A DNA stretch of 10,025 nucleotides from Desulfuromonadaceae bacterium. Its GTDB lineage: Bacteria > Desulfobacterota > Desulfuromonadia > Desulfuromonadales > Geopsychrobacteraceae. Each line of letters opens with the position of its first letter. Within the stretch, counting starts at the first letter, position 1. Location of the stretch: the NCBI GenBank assembly GCA_013138655.1, contig WTCI01000246.1, positions 1 through 10,025 of the forward strand, in the 5' to 3' direction. Shown one piece after another: positions 1-6,879 of the stretch. The notes beneath the pieces were generated by a model that had not been told where the DNA came from, did not search any database, and was given only the letters and a program-made list of their open reading frames with translations. Both the position numbers and the translations under genes were made by a program.

Positions 1-1271
1 AGGATCATGGTGTTGATCGACACGGACTTGCCACTGCCGGTCGAACCGGCCACCAGCAGGTGCGGCATCTTGGCCAGGTCGGAAACCACCACCTGGCCGA
101 AAATATCCTTGCCCAGAGCCATCGGCAGCTTACCGCTGGTTTTCTGGAAGGCGGGGTCTTCGATGATCTCTTTCAGGTAGACGGTCTCGCGGTCTTTGTT
201 GGGGATTTCGATACCGACCACGCCGCGTCCGGGGATCGGTGCAACAATCCGGATCGAAACCGCCTGCAGGGCCATCGCCAGGTCATCCTGCAGGTTGGAA
301 ATTTTGTTGACCTTGACGCCGGGAGCCGGGGCAAACTCGTACATGGTCACCACCGGACCCGGTTTGACTTCGACCACATCCCCCTCAACGCCGAAGTCGA
401 GCAACTTGTTTTCGAGCATCTGTGCCGCTTTGGTCAAGCTCTCCTTGTCGATCGGCTTGGGTTCACCGCCCTCATGATCGAGCAGTGACAGCCCTGGCAT
501 GTGGTGGGTGCCGCTCGGTTCAAGAAAGGCGAAAGCCTCCTGGCTTTCTTCAGCCGTTTTTTTCTTCTTCTTTTTGCCGACCTTCGCTTCCGGCAGGTTC
601 TTCGGCTCCGGCGGCAGAATGGTCGGGGCTTTGATCTCCAGGGCCTTTTTCTCTTTTTTGTGCAGTGCTGATTTTGCCTGCCGGGCTTCACGGCGTAATT
701 CCAGGCGACGGCCGAGTCGTTCCAGAAACCCGTCGATGAACAGCACCAGGGAGAAGCGGGTGGAGAGGATGAACGAGACGAAGAAGAAGACCAGGAGGAT
801 AAGCGCTGTGCCACCGACATTAAGGTAGCTGGAGAGCGTCTGAACAATCACCCGGCCGATGGCACCACCCGCCTCATTGATCTGGCTGCCGGACAGTTGC
901 ACCCTGTCCCACTGCAGGGCCAGCAGGCCGCCGAGGGTGATTTGTAACAACAGGAAGGCGATCAGGCGAACAATGCGAAAGTGAACTTCCCGGAATTTCA
1001 GCCAGCGCCAGGCCAGGTGCAGGCAGCCGAGCGGCCAGAGGAGTGCGGTCAGGCCGAATGCCTGATAGAGCAGGTCGGCCAAGTGGGCGCCGAATACCCC
1101 GATCAGGTTGTTGACCTGCTCCGGATGAAGATTGTTGTTGAAGGAGGGGTCGTCATTGCTGTAGCTGCCGAGACAGAGCAACAGAAAAATCCCCAGGGCC
1201 AGCCAGACCAGGCCGAGGATCTCTTTGCGCATACGATTGTCAGTCGGGACTGCTGGGGGCTGTTTGCTCAT
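1..1271 (-). CDS. ftsK: DNA translocase FtsK/SpoIIIE family, N-terminal 423 residues (3' end outside window)
   Basis: Septum-located DNA pump that drives chromosome dimer resolution and segregation during division. The visible part has four hydrophobic segments (roughly residues 18-35, 54-86, 99-120 and 150-170), the FtsK_N membrane anchor. A charged Lys/Glu-rich linker of only about 80 residues follows (KKEKKALEIK, GKKKKKTAEE), far shorter than the E. coli linker and closer to SpoIIIE. The motor alpha region starts near residue 265 (PGPVVTMYEFAPAPGVKV), and a Walker A motif GSTGSGKS sits at residues 409-416, a few residues before the window edge. Walker B and the gamma DNA-reading domain lie outside. 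The ATG at 1271 is chosen because it is the first start after the in-frame UppP stop region; its ribosome binding site is weak (GGA about 12 nt upstream). It begins 27 bp after uppP, so it is probably cotranscribed. The reading frame is intact throughout. Confidence 0.96.
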   Translation of the reverse strand, partial: MSKQPPAVPTDNRMRKEILGLVWLALGIFLLLCLGSYSNDDPSFNNNLHPEQVNNLIGVFGAHLADLLYQAFGLTALLWPLGCLHLAWRWLKFREVHFRIVRLIAFLLLQITLGGLLALQWDRVQLSGSQINEAGGAIGRVIVQTLSSYLNVGGTALILLVFFFVSFILSTRFSLVLFIDGFLERLGRRLELRREARQAKSALHKKEKKALEIKAPTILPPEPKNLPEAKVGKKKKKKTAEESQEAFAFLEPSGTHHMPGLSLLDHEGGEPKPIDKESLTKAAQMLENKLLDFGVEGDVVEVKPGPVVTMYEFAPAPGVKVNKISNLQDDLAMALQAVSIRIVAPIPGRGVVGIEIPNKDRETVYLKEIIEDPAFQKTSGKLPMALGKDIFGQVVVSDLAKMPHLLVAGSTGSGKSVSINTMI

Positions 1272-1298
1272 AGATGATACGATTCCAATTTTTATCGG

Positions 1299-2096
1299 TC
1301 AGACTAGCAGAGAATAACCGAGAATGCTACTTCCAACCAGCAAACAATAGACGGCAAAACCGACCAGCTGTTTGCGGCGGACCACGTTCATCAACCAGCG
1401 GATGGCAAAGAGGCCGCTGATAAAGGCGACCAGGGCTCCTAGTGCGTAAGCGGGCAGGTCGGCTGTGGTCACCGCATGCAGATCTTTTAACGAAAGCAGC
1501 ATGGCGCCACCAATGGCCGGCAGGGCCAGCAGAAAGGAAAATCGTGCGGCAGCTTCACCGTCGATACCGCGCAGCAGTAGACAGGCGATCGTCGAGCCGC
1601 TGCGGGAGATGCCGGGGATGATGGCCAGCCCTTGGACAATCCCGACCAGCAGGGCATCCTTCGCTTTGAGTTGCGGCAGATTGCGGCCATCTTTACGGAG
1701 CTTTTCCGCCAGCACCAGAAGCGTGGCCGTGACCAGCAGCATGCCGCCGATCACGGCAAGATTTTCAAACAGTCCCGCGAAGAAGTCCTTGCCGCTGAAG
1801 CCGATGATCGCTGTCGGGATTGAGCCGAGAATAATCATCCGGAAGGTGTGACGATCGTCGATGGCGTAGGGATCCTTGCGGAAAAAACAGCTGAGCAATT
1901 TCCAGATATCCTGACGAAAATAGATGATCACCACCAGGGTGGTGGCAGCATGCAGTAGCACATCGAACAGCAGCCCCGGTTGCTCAAAACCGGGCAGAAA
2001 ATGCTGGGCGATGGCCAGGTGCCCCGAGGAGGAGACCGGCAGGAATTCGGTCAAACCCTGGATCAGGCCGAGGAGTGTCGCGTGTAAAATATCCAT
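1299..2096 (-). CDS. uppP: Undecaprenyl-diphosphatase UppP/BacA
   Basis: Integral membrane phosphatase that converts undecaprenyl diphosphate to the monophosphate, recycling the lipid carrier for peptidoglycan and surface glycans; its overexpression is known to give bacitracin resistance. At 265 residues it is the usual family length. Both signature motifs are present: QGLTEFLPVSSSGH at residues 13-26, containing the (E/Q)XXXE motif, and PGISRSGSTI at 161-170, containing the conserved Arg165. The rest is a series of hydrophobic helices. The ATG start at 2096 is supported by the typical N-terminus (MDILHATLLGLIQG), although no clear Shine-Dalgarno is visible in front of it. It lies between RNase J (184 bp upstream, across a palindromic repeat) and ftsK (27 bp downstream). 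uppP and ftsK probably share a transcript. Confidence 0.97.
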   Translation of the reverse strand: MDILHATLLGLIQGLTEFLPVSSSGHLAIAQHFLPGFEQPGLLFDVLLHAATTLVVIIYFRQDIWKLLSCFFRKDPYAIDDRHTFRMIILGSIPTAIIGFSGKDFFAGLFENLAVIGGMLLVTATLLVLAEKLRKDGRNLPQLKAKDALLVGIVQGLAIIPGISRSGSTIACLLLRGIDGEAAARFSFLLALPAIGGAMLLSLKDLHAVTTADLPAYALGALVAFISGLFAIRWLMNVVRRKQLVGFAVYCLLVGSSILGYSLLV

Positions 2097-2169
2097 AAAT
2101 TAATGGCAGTTTCTAGAAAAAAGTTAGTCGCTCGATTTAAGTCTTTAAAGCTATTTTTTAAGGTTGTCA
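2097..2169 (-). other. AT-rich leader upstream of uppP
   Basis: This 73-bp stretch is much more AT-rich than its surroundings and would be the 5' region of uppP-ftsK. A weak promoter candidate can be read on the minus strand: CTGACA (a one-mismatch -35, near 2165-2170) followed after 17 nt by TAAAGA, which is a poor -10. No Shine-Dalgarno is visible before the uppP ATG and no reading frame of interest is present. It may hold the uppP promoter, but the sequence does not prove it. Confidence 0.3.
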
Positions 2170-2271
2170 GAAAAGGTTCAGATGCAAGGTTTGTGATGAC
2201 CTGAAGTTCGAGGCGTAGTTATCTACGTCGAGAGCTGAAGGCCGAGCATAACGCAGCAGATGGACTTTTTC
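2170..2271. repeat. Imperfect palindromic extragenic element between rnj and uppP
   Basis: A roughly 100-bp element with inverted ends and a central hairpin. The left end reads GAAAAGGTTCAGATGCAAGG; the right end, read on the other strand, begins GAAAAAGTCCATCTGCTGCG. The centre is a perfect 5-bp stem, CGTAG at 2214-2218 and CTACG at 2223-2227, around the loop TTAT. Outside it, pairing continues imperfectly through the CTGAA/TTCAG region. The ends (CAGATGCAAGG, GCAGATGGACTTTTT) resemble dispersed repeats I recall from intergenic regions of Desulfuromonadales genomes. Only one copy is present here, so its dispersed nature is not shown. It starts 9 bp past the RNase J stop and could act as a transcript 3' end or mRNA-stabilising structure. 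Confidence 0.5.
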
Positions 2272-2279
2272 GGCGGCCT

Positions 2280-3959
2280 TTATAACTCCAGGATCACCGG
2301 CAAAATCAGTGGGCGCCGGGCGATTCTCTTGTTAAAACAACGGCGCAAAGCCTTGCGCACCCCGACACGCAACTCTTCCCAGTCGCTGACAGCGTCAAGA
2401 CTGCGTTCGCTGAGCAGGTCACAGACTGCCTGTTTCGCTTCAGCGAGGAGAACTTCGCTCTCCTCATTCTCCTCCGGAACAAACCCCTTGGTAAAGATTT
2501 CCGGTCCCTGAACAATTTCACCGCTCGATTGGTTGATCGCCAGCATCAGGATCACCAGCCCATGATTGGCCAGATGGCGACGGTCACGCAACTCCATGGT
2601 CCCGACATCTCCGACCCCCTTGCCATCCACAAAGATCCTCCCGGTTTCAACCCGACTCTCAAGTTCCCAGCCGTCGTTGCCGATCAGCAAGGGTTGCCCA
2701 TTTTCCAACACCTGGCTGTTTTCCTGCGGCAGACCCATTTCAACCGCCAATTGGGCATGCTTGACCAGATGGCGGTATTCACCGTGGATCGGGACAAAAT
2801 ATTTCGGTTTGACCAGATTATGTACCAGCTTCAACTCTTCACGGCTGGCATGGCCGGAGACATGTATCTCACTGGTTTTTTCGTAAAAAACTTCAGCCCC
2901 GCGGCGGTAAAGGTTGTTGATCAGGTCGCTGATCGATTTTTCGTTGCCGGGGATAAACTTGGAGGAGAGGATGACGGTGTCACCTTTTTCCAATGCGATC
3001 TGCTTGTGATCCCCCAGGGCAATACGCATCAGAGCACTTAAGGGTTCCCCCTGGCTGCCGGTGGTGATAATCAAGACCTGCTCCGGCGGTAATTCACGCA
3101 TCCGGCGCAGATCGATAAACTGTTCCTCGGCAATTTTCAGGTAGCCGAGTTTTCTGGCAATGTCGATGTTGCTGACCATGCTGCGACCGTTGATCAGCAG
3201 TTTGCGCCCGACAGCCTCGGCGGCGTCGGCAATCTGTTGGATGCGGTGAATATTGGAGGAAAAGGTGGCGACCATCACCCGCTGTGGACAATGCGGAATG
3301 ATCTCGTCCAACGCCTTCTTGACGGTCCGTTCCGAGAGGGTATAGCCTTCATTCTCAACATTGGTTGAGTCGGCCAGCAGCAGCAGGACCCCCTCTTCGC
3401 CAAACTCAGCCAGGCGGGCCAGGTCAGTGTTTTCGCCGTCAACCGGGGTCTGGTCGAGTTTGAAATCGCCGGTGTGCACCACCAGGCCAACCGGGGTACG
3501 GATCGCCAGGCCGACACCATCGACAATGGAGTGCGCTGCACGGAAGGGTTCAACTTCAAAGGGGAAGAGGTCGACTTTCCGGCGCGGCTGCACTTCAACC
3601 ATCGGAACCCGGTTGTCCAGCTCAAACTCTTTCAGTTTGTTGCGCAGCAGGCCGAGAGTCAGCCTGGTGCCGTAGATGTCCGGTTCGCCGAGTCGTTCCC
3701 AGAGAAAGGGGATGGCGCCGATGTGATCCTCGTGACCGTGAGTCAGGAACAGGCCGACGATATCTTCAGTGCGTTCCTGAAGGGACGAAATGTCAGGCAG
3801 GACCAGATCAATCCCCAGCATATAGGCTTCCGGAAACATCAATCCGCAGTCGATCAGCAGGATCTTGTCGGCATATTCCAGAGCCATCATGTTCAGGCCG
3901 ATTTCACCGAGTCCGCCGAGAGCGACGATGCGCAGTTTGTCAGTTGGTGAGCTGTTCAT
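2280..3959 (-). CDS. rnj: Ribonuclease J (metallo-beta-lactamase/beta-CASP RNase)
   Basis: Zinc-dependent RNase of the beta-CASP group, with 5'-3' exonuclease and endonuclease activity in characterised members, acting in mRNA decay and rRNA maturation. At 559 residues it has the family length. The metal-binding HGHEDH motif is at 74-79, with further ligands His143 (AAHSI) and Asp165 (TGDFK). The beta-CASP region includes DSTNVENEGYTLSE (197-210), ATFSSNIHR (231-239), GSQGE (301-305), SGHAS (His370) and PIHGE (His392). A C-terminal domain follows. The ATG at 3959 is preferred over the ATG at 3989 because MNSSPTDKLRIVALGG matches family N-termini and AGGA lies upstream; the extra ten residues look non-native. 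The start overlaps the plsC coding end by 20 nt, suggesting translational coupling. The existing reading frame has no missing key residue. Confidence 0.95.
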   Translation of the reverse strand: MNSSPTDKLRIVALGGLGEIGLNMMALEYADKILLIDCGLMFPEAYMLGIDLVLPDISSLQERTEDIVGLFLTHGHEDHIGAIPFLWERLGEPDIYGTRLTLGLLRNKLKEFELDNRVPMVEVQPRRKVDLFPFEVEPFRAAHSIVDGVGLAIRTPVGLVVHTGDFKLDQTPVDGENTDLARLAEFGEEGVLLLLADSTNVENEGYTLSERTVKKALDEIIPHCPQRVMVATFSSNIHRIQQIADAAEAVGRKLLINGRSMVSNIDIARKLGYLKIAEEQFIDLRRMRELPPEQVLIITTGSQGEPLSALMRIALGDHKQIALEKGDTVILSSKFIPGNEKSISDLINNLYRRGAEVFYEKTSEIHVSGHASREELKLVHNLVKPKYFVPIHGEYRHLVKHAQLAVEMGLPQENSQVLENGQPLLIGNDGWELESRVETGRIFVDGKGVGDVGTMELRDRRHLANHGLVILMLAINQSSGEIVQGPEIFTKGFVPEENEESEVLLAEAKQAVCDLLSERSLDAVSDWEELRVGVRKALRRCFNKRIARRPLILPVILEL

Positions 3960-4662
3960 CAGTTTCCGTTCCTTCCACCGCTTGGGCAATCGGTTCGCGT
4001 ACCTGCTGCACTAATTTGTCAATATCAGTATGTTTCAACCCGATGGTTTCGATCGGGGGAAAGAGCTCGATAGTGATCGGGCCGGGGTGAATGCGCAGGC
4101 TGTCACGCGACATCACCGCAAAGCTGCCACGGATGGCAACCGGTACGATAGGCACCTGGGCCTTGAGAGCGATCAGGAACCCGCCCCTTTTAAATTCCTG
4201 CAGTTTGCCGTCGGAAGAGCGTGTCCCTTCGGGGAAAATGATCACCGAAGATCCCGCTTTGATTCTTTTGGCGGCGTCATTCATGCTGTGCATCGCCTTG
4301 CGGCGATCAGAACGATCGATAGGGATATAACCACAGCGCTTCATTGCCGGACCAAATAGTGGGATATCGAACAGCTCTTTTTTCGCCAGCCAGCGGAATT
4401 GTCGTGGCAGTCCGGAGTAGAGCGCAGGAATGTCAAAGTTGCTCTGGTGGTTGATGATATAAATGACCGACCGATCCTGCGGGAGATGTTCCGACCCCTT
4501 GACCTGCACCCGCAGGCCGGCCAGGAGCAGACAACTGTGCCCCCAAAAAATACCAAGGCGGTGGACGACATTTTCACCCAGCAGGGAGATGGGGAAAGTC
4601 AGCAGCACAAACAGCAAGGTGCAGGGGTAGAATATGGCGAAATAGAAAATCGTGCGCAACAC
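3940..4662 (-). CDS. plsC: 1-acyl-sn-glycerol-3-phosphate acyltransferase (PlsC family)
   Basis: Membrane-associated enzyme that adds the second acyl chain to lysophosphatidate to make phosphatidate, the precursor of membrane phospholipids. With the start chosen here the protein has 240 residues, the usual size. It has a hydrophobic N-terminal anchor (about 5-27) and all the acyltransferase blocks: NHQSNFD (71-77; the NHX4D catalytic pair His72/Asp77), GYIPIDR (111-117), FPEGTRS (143-149) and VPIVPVAI (170-177). The GTG at 4662 is chosen because GGAGGG lies 5 nt upstream; a TTG immediately after it is also possible. A longer frame reaches a TTG at 4734, but that would translate across the predicted promoter and adds an unconvincing 24-residue extension. 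It is the first gene of the plsC-rnj pair. Substrate specificity within the family cannot be read from sequence alone. Confidence 0.93.
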   Translation of the reverse strand: MLRTIFYFAIFYPCTLLFVLLTFPISLLGENVVHRLGIFWGHSCLLLAGLRVQVKGSEHLPQDRSVIYIINHQSNFDIPALYSGLPRQFRWLAKKELFDIPLFGPAMKRCGYIPIDRSDRRKAMHSMNDAAKRIKAGSSVIIFPEGTRSSDGKLQEFKRGGFLIALKAQVPIVPVAIRGSFAVMSRDSLRIHPGPITIELFPPIETIGLKHTDIDKLVQQVREPIAQAVEGTETDEQLTN

Positions 4663-4689
4663 GACAACCCTCCAGAGTGTAAGCGCACA

Positions 4690-4719
4690 ATGATACTGAT
4701 TCTGCTTCCGGTTCGTCAA
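4690..4719 (-). promoter_or_regulatory. Predicted sigma-70 promoter of plsC-rnj
   Basis: On the minus strand TTGACG (plus positions 4714-4719) is followed after 18 nt by TATCAT (4690-4695); each hexamer has one mismatch to consensus. Transcription would start near 4683, about 20 nt before the GTG start of plsC and just upstream of its GGAGGG ribosome binding site (4668-4673). This fits a short leader and supports the GTG start. It is a pattern match only. Confidence 0.5.
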
Positions 4720-4811
4720 ATGAAATTCCGGCAAGGAGATTTGAAAATTGGATCAAATCAGCCACTTTTCAATATCCCTGAATCGTATTTCCCGGGAAAA
4801 AGACAAAAAAA

Positions 4812-4834
4812 TGGGGAACCCTGCTGATTCCCCA
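4812..4834 (-). terminator. Rho-independent terminator of the RR-htrA operon
   Basis: A perfect 7-bp stem, TGGGGAA at 4812-4818 and TTCCCCA at 4828-4834, encloses a 9-nt loop. On the minus strand the stem is followed directly by seven T residues (plus A run at 4805-4811). It lies about 80 bp beyond the htrA stop and about 90 bp before the plsC promoter, so it ends the htrA transcript and isolates the plsC operon. There is no T run on the plus-strand side, so it works in one direction. Confidence 0.88.
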
Positions 4835-4838
4835 AAAG

Positions 4839-4909
4839 TGAACGTAGGAGGTAACGTTCATAATATGTTGGTGCGACCGGCCGCCGCTGAGCAGTGCGAC
4901 GATCGGTCG
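4839..4909 (-). other. Two extra stem-loops in the htrA 3' untranslated region
   Basis: Between the htrA stop and the terminator there are two further inverted repeats. One has a 6-bp stem, CGACCG at 4874-4879 with CGGTCG at 4904-4909, around a GC-rich interior. The other has a perfect 7-bp stem, TGAACGT at 4839-4845 with ACGTTCA at 4854-4860, and an 8-nt loop. Together with the terminator they give the transcript a structured tail of about 100 nt. A role in mRNA stability or as a 3'-derived small RNA is possible but unproven. Confidence 0.45.
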
Positions 4910-4915
4910 ATTGTT

Positions 4916-6364
4916 TTAGTTCTCCAGTTTGAGAGCCAGGTAACGGTTCGCATCTTTCCGCCGGACCAGCAGCAGAATGGTTTTTTTCTGACTTTCCTTG
5001 ATCAGCTTCTTCACCTGCCTTGGTTCACTGACCGCCTGACGGTTCACTTCTTCAATCAGATCCCCACGTTTGAGGCCGGCCCGTTCAGCCAGTGAGCCTG
5101 CTTCAACAGCGGTCACCAGCACTCCTTCGGCCTCTTCATAACCCAATTGTTCGGCCAGCTCAGCGGTCAGCTTTTGCAGGCTCATCCCCAGCTTCGGGAT
5201 CTTATCGCTGTCGACCGGTTTGCCTTTTTCATCGCTATCAAGGGCTCCAACGGTAACTTCTATGCTTTTTCTCCGACCGTTGCGGATGATGGTCAGTGCA
5301 ACCTTGCTGTTTGGGCGGGTCAAGGCAATCTTGTTGCGGAAGCTGGCTACCCTGGTTACTTTTTTGCCATCCAGCGCGACGATGACATCCCCCTGCTTCA
5401 GACCGGCGTCCTCAGCGGGAGAATCATCGATGACCTGGGCTATGAGAATGCCTTGAGTTTGCTTGATGTCGAAAGATTCGGCCAACTCCTTGGTCAACTC
5501 CTGGATATAAACTCCCAGGCGACCACGTGTGACACTCCCATGCTCGATCAGTTGCGTGTGGATGGTTTTCGCCATATTGATCGGGATGGCAAAGCCGATG
5601 CCCATGTAACCGCCGCTACGGCTGAAGATCGCGGTATTCATGCCGATCACTTCAGCGTCCAGATTGACCAGCGGGCCGCCGGAGTTGCCCGGGTTGATCG
5701 CGGCATCGGTCTGGATGAAGTTTTCGTAGTCGGTCAGGCCGATACCGCTGCGCCCTTTGGCACTGACGATTCCGGCGGTCAGGGTGTGGGAGAGACCGAA
5801 AGGATTCCCGAAAGCCAGCACCCAATCCCCCACTTCCAGCCGGTCGGAGTTCCCGAGTTTCAGGTAAGGGAGCTTTTCCTCAGCTTCAATCTTGATCAGG
5901 GCCACGTCGGTTGGTGGATCGGTGCCGATGATTTTCGCTGTAAATTCGCGTCCGTCAAGCAGCTGAACGGTGACTCTGTCGGCACCGCCGACGACATGAT
6001 TGTTGGTCATGATGTAACCGTCGGACGAAATGATGAACCCTGAGCCCTGGCCGGTTTCACGCCGTTTTTTGGTTTTTTTCGGTTCCCGTTGCTGGGGGGG
6101 CTGACCGAAAAAACGGCGGAAGAATTCATCGCCGAAGGGGTGGTTACCGAAGGGACTGGTACTTATGCTCTGTTGTTCAGCTTCCTTTTCCACCTGGATA
6201 AATACCACTGCCGGCGAAACCTGTTTGGCAACACTGCGGAAGGCCTTCCCCGTTTCACGCAGGTTCTTCAGCCCGGCATCTTGAGCCGCAACGGGGAGCG
6301 CTCCGATAATGATGAGCAACAGTGGGAGAATAGCGAGTAACAGCAGACGTTTTGTCAGGTTCAT
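4916..6364 (-). CDS. Periplasmic serine protease/chaperone of the HtrA (DegP/DegQ) family
   Basis: Envelope quality-control protease that degrades misfolded periplasmic proteins. The 482-residue protein starts with a Sec signal peptide: a Lys-Arg n-region, a Leu/Ile-rich core at 7-22 and likely cleavage after PVAA near residue 27. The trypsin-like domain has a complete catalytic triad: His123 (NNHVVGG), Asp153 (PTDVALIKI) and Ser228 (NPGNSGGP). A long LA-type loop rich in Phe, Gln and Lys at about 62-105 is typical of DegP/DegQ. Two PDZ domains follow, at about 275-365 and 390-475. This makes it the two-PDZ DegP/DegQ type, not DegS, which has one PDZ and a retained anchor. DegP and DegQ cannot be told apart here. 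The ATG at 6364 has GAGGAG 6 nt upstream, and its first bases overlap the TGA of the preceding response regulator (ATGA), implying coupled translation from the sigma-54 promoter. Confidence 0.95.
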   Translation of the reverse strand: MNLTKRLLLLAILPLLLIIIGALPVAAQDAGLKNLRETGKAFRSVAKQVSPAVVFIQVEKEAEQQSISTSPFGNHPFGDEFFRRFFGQPPQQREPKKTKKRRETGQGSGFIISSDGYIMTNNHVVGGADRVTVQLLDGREFTAKIIGTDPPTDVALIKIEAEEKLPYLKLGNSDRLEVGDWVLAFGNPFGLSHTLTAGIVSAKGRSGIGLTDYENFIQTDAAINPGNSGGPLVNLDAEVIGMNTAIFSRSGGYMGIGFAIPINMAKTIHTQLIEHGSVTRGRLGVYIQELTKELAESFDIKQTQGILIAQVIDDSPAEDAGLKQGDVIVALDGKKVTRVASFRNKIALTRPNSKVALTIIRNGRRKSIEVTVGALDSDEKGKPVDSDKIPKLGMSLQKLTAELAEQLGYEEAEGVLVTAVEAGSLAERAGLKRGDLIEEVNRQAVSEPRQVKKLIKESQKKTILLLVRRKDANRYLALKLEN

Positions 6365-6783
6365 ACTCGGCTCCTCAGCGGTCGTGCTTGGGGTTGATTG
6401 CGGAGAGAGGTGACGTGAGCCAATTCGATCATCTCATCCAGGTCAAAAGGCTTGTCGATAGTGATAGCGGCACCGAAGCGGCGGGCAATATCATGGGTTT
6501 GCCGATCGCCAAAAGCCGTCATGCAGATAAAGGGCGGGCGTTGTGGATTGTCAAGCTGACTCTCCAGGACTTCCAGGCCGGTCAGGGCCGGCATGCGCAG
6601 GTCGCTGATGACCAGATCATAAACATCGCCTGCTGCCAGTTTTTCCATCAGTTCCAGGCCGTTTGTACAACAACTGACCAGGTACCCGGCACGCGTTAAA
6701 GCAAAATCGAGCAACTCGCGCAGAGCATCATCATCTTCAGCGAGTAAAATATGTGGATGAGTGTCGAGACAAACAGCTTCCAT
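6361..6783 (-). CDS. Single-domain response regulator (receiver only)
   Basis: A 140-residue CheY-like receiver with no output domain. The acidic pocket is Glu16-Asp17-Asp18 (LLAEDD), the phospho-acceptor is Asp61 (VISDLRMP), the switch Thr is Thr89 (CMTAF) and the conserved Lys is Lys111 (IDKPF). After the receiver there is only a short basic tail (QPQARPLRSRV), too small for DNA binding. The ATG at 6783 is taken as the start; a TTG at 6789 has a better-spaced GGAG (5 nt) and would add two residues. A longer frame from an ATG at 6825 is unlikely because that codon lies inside the predicted -24/-12 promoter. It is the first gene of a two-gene operon with the HtrA protease. It could be a phosphate sink for the neighbouring kinase or regulate a partner by binding; the sequence does not decide. 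Confidence 0.9.
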   Translation of the reverse strand: MEAVCLDTHPHILLAEDDDALRELLDFALTRAGYLVSCCTNGLELMEKLAAGDVYDLVISDLRMPALTGLEVLESQLDNPQRPPFICMTAFGDRQTHDIARRFGAAITIDKPFDLDEMIELAHVTSLRNQPQARPLRSRV

Positions 6784-6821
6784 TGACAATAGTTCTCCGA
6801 AAAAAGTTACCCACTTTTCTC

Positions 6822-6837
6822 GCAACCATTATGCCAA
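6822..6837 (-). promoter_or_regulatory. Predicted sigma-54 (-24/-12) promoter of the RR-htrA operon
   Basis: On the minus strand the sequence TTGGCATAATGGTTGC has the invariant GG (6834-6835) and GC (6822-6823) separated by exactly 10 nt. It matches TTGGCA and TTGC of the sigma-54 consensus, differing at the C and G that normally follow TTGGCA. Transcription would start near 6810, giving a leader of about 27 nt with GGAG (6795-6798) in front of the response regulator. The gene immediately upstream encodes a sigma-54 activator, which strengthens the call. Confidence 0.78.
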
Positions 6838-6879
6838 CATTGAATCCAGAAATAACAGGCGGTTAGCTGTTTGGGGGGC

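Noticed and set aside
434..847. Minus-strand Ser/Arg-rich open frame overlapping ftsK.
   Set aside because: It is in another frame of the same strand as the FtsK linker, which reads continuously with correct family motifs on both sides.
4846..5095. Plus-strand AGGAGG followed by an ATG at 4865 and an open frame to 5095.
   Set aside because: The spacing is 13 nt, the AGGAGG lies in a hairpin loop, and nearly all of the frame is antisense to the clearly coding htrA end; the peptide has no recognisable features.
5147..6043. Long plus-strand open frame (298 codons).
   Set aside because: It is antisense to HtrA, whose signal peptide, catalytic triad and PDZ domains are all in the minus-strand frame; the plus frame is a codon-bias shadow with no recognisable domain.
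6784..6825. N-terminal extension of the single-domain response regulator to an ATG at 6825.
   Set aside because: That ATG lies within the predicted -24/-12 promoter, so the codon would be upstream of the transcript start; receivers rarely have such an extension.
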